Part shown: one piece after another, positions 15,757 to 20,388 of the stretch
Layout of the letters: each line of letters begins with the position of its first letter
Numbering within the stretch: the stretch's first letter is position 1
NCBI GenBank assembly: GCA_019649035.1
Contig: BMAT01005902.1
Location: forward strand, 146,882 to 167,269
Length of the DNA stretch: 20,388 nt
Origin: Elysia marginata
Lineage: Eukaryota > Mollusca > Gastropoda > Plakobranchidae
Direction: 5' to 3'
Position numbers and translations under genes: made by a program
Notes under the pieces: model-generated
Told to the model about the DNA's origin: nothing
The model's database searches: none
What the model saw: only the letters and a program-made list of their open reading frames with translations

Positions 15757-17871
15757 CCCTCTATCTATCTTATTATCTATTAATAATTCATACATTAGCA
15801 CAATATTCAAGTGCTTAACGTTGTTGGATCGTGTTATATGGGATTTCCTTGCTTCCTAATCTTTTTGTCTATACCTGCGTTTTTCGTGCTCAGTTGCACT
15901 CCTCAGTAAACAATTTTTTGGAAGGCGGGGATGGAGGAAGTTGCTTAAAAGGTGACTCTTTTTATGTATGCAAAAGGTGAAGATATCTTTGCGGTGGTTG
16001 AATGTAGGTAGTCGGCTTATAATTTCAAATTGTATTCTGGAGGCATAGTTCCCAAAATTTTTTGCCTGGGGTGTATGTAGCCTTAGGGTTTCAGTTTTTT
16101 TCATTTTTTGCCATTCTATTTTTTGGTTGGTGTTGTTCCTTTTTAAGTTTCCATATGAACTTGCTGAGTGTAGTTTAAGATATTTTTATGTTCCAATTTG
16201 AATGATAATTTGTGTAGGTTGTCAATGTTTTAAAGCTGTTGTTACTGAGATATTTGGTGGATAAGTATGTCTATCAACACAAAGTTGGGGTGTTTTAGCC
16301 ACTTTCTGAACCTGCAGGGGTTGGCAAAAAAATTGTCTTAAAAAAAAATACAGGATGAACCAATCTTACTCGTAGGCATCGCTTGGTTGAGCATTTTTCT
16401 GCCCTTTCTTTTAAACTGATTGTGAAGAATAATGCTCCACAAAATTCCTGTTGTGAAAATTTTTGCCATTGCGTTTTTCTTTCTTTTTCTCCTTTTTTCT
16501 CCCTCATCTCTCCCATCAATTCTCTTTATCTTCTAAGTGTGTAAGCATTGATGCCTTGAGCCATTTCATCTCATCTTTTTCTCATTCTCATTCTATCTCA
16601 ATAGCAACCATCTCTTTGTGCATTCAGTCAGATGATAAATTGGTTTGGTATTACATATTTCTTCTTTGGTAAGCTTTGTATGACTGTGTGTTGAAGGTTG
16701 AATTGATAGAACTTTACTTGTGTCATATGCATCCTTTGTTTGAAACCTGTAATATTTAAGCTGTTTTTATGCAAAGTTGCACTGTAATGGACCTCAGCTT
16801 GTTACCATTGAACCCTCAAAACATACACATTACCTAAGGAACTAGAATAGATAACCAATGATTGACAACAGTAATTGCTATGTTGGTTTGTTTTTTTTTT
16901 TACATGCAAAATAATTTGTATGTTTAAGTTTAAACAACTTCATTCATCTCTTAAAAATGATGCAATGCATTCTCTTTTACTTACCTTTTTTTTTGGTTAT
17001 TTGTGGGAGGGGGGTTATAGTTCCAACTACTTTGTCTTCTAAAATTTCGGGGATGCCCCTTTTTCAGGTTTTAACCTGAAACTATCATCTTATTCTGGCT
17101 CCTTTGGTTTGGTTTGAACATACTATATTATACATATTTTGTATTCATTGATTCAGTTTTGCATGAAGGCCTGAAGGAAGGCAAAAAACGTTCAAGTTTT
17201 TTTGTTGTTTTTTTTTGCTGTCTTTAGGGCATTCCTGAAATTTGGCCTAAATTGTTGATTTTTTAAAGCTTTTATTCCATGTGCTTCCTTCTTATTAATA
17301 AGTGCCTGTCATGTATTGAACTGTTTGCTGTTTGCATGGAAATAGTCTTGACTGTTAAGTTATGTCATGGAAGGAGTGTGTGAGCCTTACTTGCTGTCTC
17401 AGTAAAGTATTATTATAAATATTATACATGTGCGTTTTACATCTTCAGATTATAGCTATTGAACAATTATAGTGAGTTACATGTTACTACTCGTTGTTGA
17501 CCAGCCTATGAAAATGAGAACAATCTCACAGAAAATTCTTATATATATATAAATATAACTCTTTTTTTTGTGTATCTTAAATGTGTTACTGAAACACTGT
17601 GGGGACAACTCATCTGCTATTTGACATGTACCATGCATGTGACAGAAATGTTATGAATCATGAGTTTTGTACATGAATTACAGTTATTTGCTTTATCGTT
17701 TATAGTTTGTTTCTTGTGTTCCCTTTGGTTTTCATATGTCACACAACCACACCTACCTTGCATGTTGAGGACGATAACGTAGGATGTTATAACACCCTAA
17801 AGGGTCTCTCAAACTTACAGCAGGTGCTAAGAGTGACTAACGGCCCCAGCTAGTCCATCAATGCGTCTATT
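15755..17871. other. non-coding T-rich stretch, no gene seen
   Basis: The + strand is markedly richer in T than A (for example 16441-16500). A 20-bp palindrome lies at 17062-17081 (arms TTTCAGGTT / AACCTGAAA). TA-rich simple sequence lies at about 17539-17558. I see no conserved coding frame. Confidence 0.6.
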
Positions 17872-18198
17872 GGGCAGCAAGGCAGAGTGGTTAGCGCATC
17901 GGACCTGAGATCTGGAAGTCACGGGTTTGATTCCTGATCATGTCATGTTGCAATTGCATTGGGAAAGCAATTTACCCTAAGTTTCCCCATTCCACTCACC
18001 TGTAAAAAGGGTACCTGGCTAAAGGCAGTGCTTGAAATTTGTGGAATGACAGTATTTGAGCGCCTAACAGGCAGCCGTACTATAATGCTCTGAAATTGAG
18101 TTGAATTTGCTCTGGTGTGTATAGGCCTGCTGGGGTAAATATGTAAAGTCATGAGACTGCCTTCAGCGGTGGAGGGCTCTAAACATATTTATTAAATA
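17872..18198 (+). mobile_element. tRNA-derived SINE
   Basis: A tRNA-like head begins GGGCAGC. It has an A-box-like AGGCAGAGTGG (17880-17890) and a B box GGTTTGATTCC (17924-17934), 44 bases apart start to start. The arm GGA, loop CCTGAGA and TCT between them recall a serine tRNA with anticodon TGA, lacking the usual T before the anticodon. A non-tRNA body follows (AGTTTCCCCATTCCACTCACC, then GGTACCTGGC, then GAGCGCC), ending around TTTATTAAATAAT. This head-plus-body plan is that of pol III SINEs, and the internal boxes are its promoter. No convincing target duplication is visible, so the boundaries are approximate and the copy is probably old. Confidence 0.75.
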
Positions 18199-19278
18199 AT
18201 ATTCATTTGCTATTAGATGGCCATCCTGGATTTCCTTCTCTATAGGCTTCGTCTACCTGAGAGGACCCATAGAACATAGTGTCTAAGAGTAGAAAACTGC
18301 AACTTAAAACTATTTGTGGTGATATCGCTGGAAGGAACTGGGAACAGTTATCTTGAGCATGACTGAATACACCAGGTTTTGTTTAATAAAACACACCCAT
18401 GGCTCATACACATTCCAAATTCCCTACTCAAATAGATATAAACCTAAGTTTCATTGGTTGAGACATATATATTTATAAAAGTCACCAAGTCAGTTTGCAC
18501 ACATTTTTATGTGGATCTTGAAATGCTTCAACTGCAGTGAGACTGGGCATTGCCAGGGCACACATTCTGTACCGAAACAACCGAAACTTCGTTTCCAACA
18601 GGATAAAGCCAGGCAGTGCTGTTTCACAAATTTAAACTTGATGACCTGATAGATTAAAACAACCCAGTGTCCAACAAGCTTAGGTTGGACAGTGCTGTTT
18701 CACAAAGACACATTTTGTACTTGAACACTCTATAGAGTGAAAGCCTGTGTCCATAGACTACTCTCTCTACCTTAAAGGATCAAACAAAAACGAGAAGACA
18801 TTCTAAGATCAGGTTTTCCCTATTATCTTTACCTGTGGAAATGACCAAAAGGTTGGCTAACCTATTCACAGGAAAACAATCCACCTGTTTTTCAGCTTTG
18901 AAACTGAGCAAAAGAAATTTTCCAAAATAGCAAAAGCTTTGAAGGTGGAAATCGCAACACCATACTCGTTACAAACATTGTCTACCTATGCAATCGTTGA
19001 TCTTTTCCAGAGATTTATTGCCATTCTTCCAAGTATATGTAACTTTTCAATATCTTTTCATGCAAGTACCAGAGAAAATTACAAAAAAAAGAAACCCTTT
19101 TCATTTGGTCACATCAGGAGAAAAAACATCCCACAAAGTGTGGTGTTTGGTACTGCCATTAATTGATAGATCTACGTTCTTTTGAACAGTTATTTAAAAT
19201 GTTATAGACATGTTGAAAATTTAGTGAGTCATCCCTACCCCCCCCCCTTTTTTTTTTTTTAGAGATGACGCTTTAAAT
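18199..19278. other. non-coding stretch, no gene seen
   Basis: It holds an imperfect direct repeat (18594-18630 and 18670-18706) and a TATAAAAG at 18474-18481, with ATTGG 22 bases before it. A C-run followed by a T-run lies at about 19239-19260. Open frames here (for example 18939-19166) show no family resemblance. Confidence 0.6.
18594..18706. repeat. imperfect direct repeat, 37 bp, 76-bp offset
   Basis: TCCAACA then, after 11 to 12 variable bases, CAGTGCTGTTTCACAAA occurs at 18594-18630 and 18670-18706. The last 17 bases are identical. GGCACACATTCTGTAC and AGACACATTTTGTAC nearby suggest the similarity extends further. Confidence 0.7.
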
Positions 19279-19451
19279 TACAGTGGAATCCACCTTTTAA
19301 ACACCTTTAAAGGAAAGCCTTGCTTAAAGTCAACTCTGTATGTCAGTCTCATTTTCCATTTCTTTATATTTTTGTTGTGGTTAAAGTTAAGTCAGCTTTA
19401 AGTCAACATATATGTTCGGTCCTTTTGTGTTGAGTTTATCAGGATTCCACT

Positions 19452-19454
<3 letters not shown>
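19279..19454. mobile_element. pogo/Tigger-like MITE (172 bp) with TA target duplication
   Basis: CAGTGGAATCC (19281-19291) and GGATTCCACTG (19442-19452) are perfect inverted ends, each flanked by TA. CAGTGGAA is the usual start of pogo/Tigger-type termini, which insert at TA. The interior (CCTTTTAAACACCTTTAAAG, CTTGCTTAAAGTCAAC) has no coding capacity, so movement would need a transposase from elsewhere. Confidence 0.75.
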
Positions 19455-19489
<35 letters not shown>

Positions 19490-19551
19490 GTTATTATTAT
19501 TATTATTATTATTCTTATTCTTATTATTCTTATTCTTCTTATTATTATTAT
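19453..19551. repeat. imperfect (TTA)n microsatellite
   Basis: About 100 bases of TTA repeat with a few G and C interruptions start at the right TA of the MITE. The poly-isoleucine frame across it is a repeat artefact. Confidence 0.95.
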
Positions 19552-20174
19552 ATCACGTCAACATGTAAGAAAAGTTTCCAACCTTGCCTCCAGTTTTGGA
19601 TAGCGCCGTATGGGCTAGAAAGGTGCACAAATTTACGACAAATTTCAAGTAACCATAAGAGAAAGTTATTGGTTGTACTCCAAATATTGTTCAGACAGAA
19701 TTAGCAAAAAAAAAAAAAAAAAATCCAAAATAATAGCAAAAACCAAATATATCACTGAAGATGATCCTGCTTTCCCTGCTTTTGTAGAAAAGGCAATCGT
19801 CTCAAGGTGACTAACATGGGACATAAATGTTAATTAATAACAAATAAAGAAAAGGGGTCAAAACGTGTTTGAAGAGGCGCTCTGTGGGACACATGGCACT
19901 GGTAAGCACATTATGCATGTATTTAAAGCTATAGTATACACGCCACTCATTTTGAGTTTTCAGTAAATCCAAGTTATCATCCAGTGTAACCCAGCCCAGT
20001 TTAAATTGATTCACATAATATTTTCTCTGAACTAGTAATGCCACAACAGAAACAGTCAAAAAGTACAGATTCGCAAAGTTGTTCCATGAGACTTAACTGT
20101 TTTCCTTTGGTTGCTTGGTGGATGCATCTTGGTTTGTTTTACCGTCGTCTCCCCCAAACTAGCAAGTGAGTTAA
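19552..20174. other. non-coding stretch, no gene supported
   Basis: An A18 run lies at about 19707-19724. A minus-strand open frame of 82 codons (20059-19811; it contains FKLGWVTLDDNLDLLKTQNE) has a protein-like mix of residues but matches nothing I recognise. Confidence 0.5.
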
Positions 20175-20388
20175 CCATGGGAAATCTGCACTCATGAGCA
20201 GCAATTTGAGCACAGGCTAACAGTAACACCACGAGAGTTCACCCGTGGAAAGATCATTGGCTCGTGCCACACCAAGGCTAGGGTTGGCCAAGTGAGACAC
20301 GTCCTTAACACCAAAGATAGGGTTGGTCAAGTGAGACATGTCCTTAACACCAAAGATAGGGTTGATCAAGTGAGACACGTCCTCAACA
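20175..20388 (+). other. open frame running off the right edge, possibly a transposase-derived fragment
   Basis: From just after TAA at 20172-20174 the frame is open to the window end (71 codons). It contains PREFTRGKIIGSCHTKARVG before the 13-residue repeats. The pattern RGKIIG followed by a short helix and a second helix recalls the N-terminal helix-turn-helix of Tc1/mariner-type transposases. That likeness is weak and from memory. It could equally be a minisatellite that happens to stay open. No start codon is assigned. Confidence 0.25.
20280..20388. repeat. 39-bp tandem repeat, 2.8 copies, continuing past the window
   Basis: Copies start at 20280, 20319 and 20358, and the last is cut by the window edge. 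Each unit starts AGGGTTGG and ends ACCAAAGAT. A partial unit precedes the first (ACACCAAGGCT). Because 39 is a multiple of three, one frame stays open and encodes RVGQVRHVLNTKD repeated. Of four differences among the copies, three are silent in that frame and one changes Gly to Asp. Confidence 0.9.

Noticed and set aside
15499-15859. Long frames on both strands over the TC repeat (Arg-Glu and Ser-Leu runs)
   Set aside because: A dinucleotide repeat has no stops in several frames; the coding appearance is an artefact.
18452-18481. ATTGG plus TATAAAAG as a promoter
   Set aside because: The spacing of the two boxes is too short for a typical core promoter, and no coding exon follows.
19412-19603. 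Poly-isoleucine frame
   Set aside because: Produced by the TTA microsatellite, not a membrane protein.
19811-20059. Minus-strand 82-codon frame with mixed residues
   Set aside because: No domain recognised, no promoter or splice context; kept only as a note because its composition is not simple-sequence.
1-20388. LTR retroelements, Polintons or toxin-gene remnants
   Set aside because: I saw no paired long terminal repeats, capsid, integrase or envelope-like frames anywhere in the window.

Overview
This is a stretch of animal nuclear DNA, AT-rich and intron-rich, with many short repeats. The only gene I can support is the 3' half of a chondroitin polymerizing factor gene (CHPF/CHPF2 type) on the + strand. 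I suspect a gastropod mollusc: AGATCTAGATCT-type and TAGGCCTA-type motifs are dispersed through the introns, and the interspersed elements look like ones common in marine invertebrates. That taxonomic guess rests on remembered sequence flavour, not on a search.

Layout. Positions 1-620 are the 3' end of a degenerate LINE with a (TGA)6 tail, lying in sense inside or upstream of the gene. Six CHPF exons follow at 1762-1880, 4407-4520, 5280-5533, 5857-5976, 7535-7735 and 9746-10285. All five introns are GT-AG, and together the exons read open for 448 residues to a TAA. The first exons, encoding the Golgi anchor and the N-terminal glycosyltransferase domain, lie outside the window. The introns carry a short retroelement with a 13-bp target duplication (5007-5208), a piggyBac-type MITE at a TTAA site (6618-7118), and a possible old DNA transposon marked by a 14-bp perfect, about 37-bp imperfect terminal inverted repeat (7757-9120).

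Downstream of the stop, 10286-20388 holds no recognisable protein gene. The first polyadenylation signal lies 40 bases after the stop. The + strand stays T-rich for several kilobases, so a long 3' UTR is possible. This half contains a tandem array of tRNA-related units on the minus strand (12787-13050), a (TC)28 microsatellite, a tRNA-derived SINE (17872-18198), a pogo/Tigger-like MITE abutting a TTA microsatellite (19279-19551), and, at the right edge, a 39-bp tandem repeat whose copies stay in one open frame (20280-20388, continuing outside).

Functionally the window is one Golgi glycosyltransferase-family gene embedded in repeats. The protein appears to lack the metal-binding DxD of the C-terminal domain, as in vertebrate CHPF, so it is probably a partner subunit for a catalytic chondroitin synthase. 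I found no new multi-gene system. The least explained items are the in-frame 39-bp repeat at the right edge and the 1.36-kb inverted-repeat-bounded segment.
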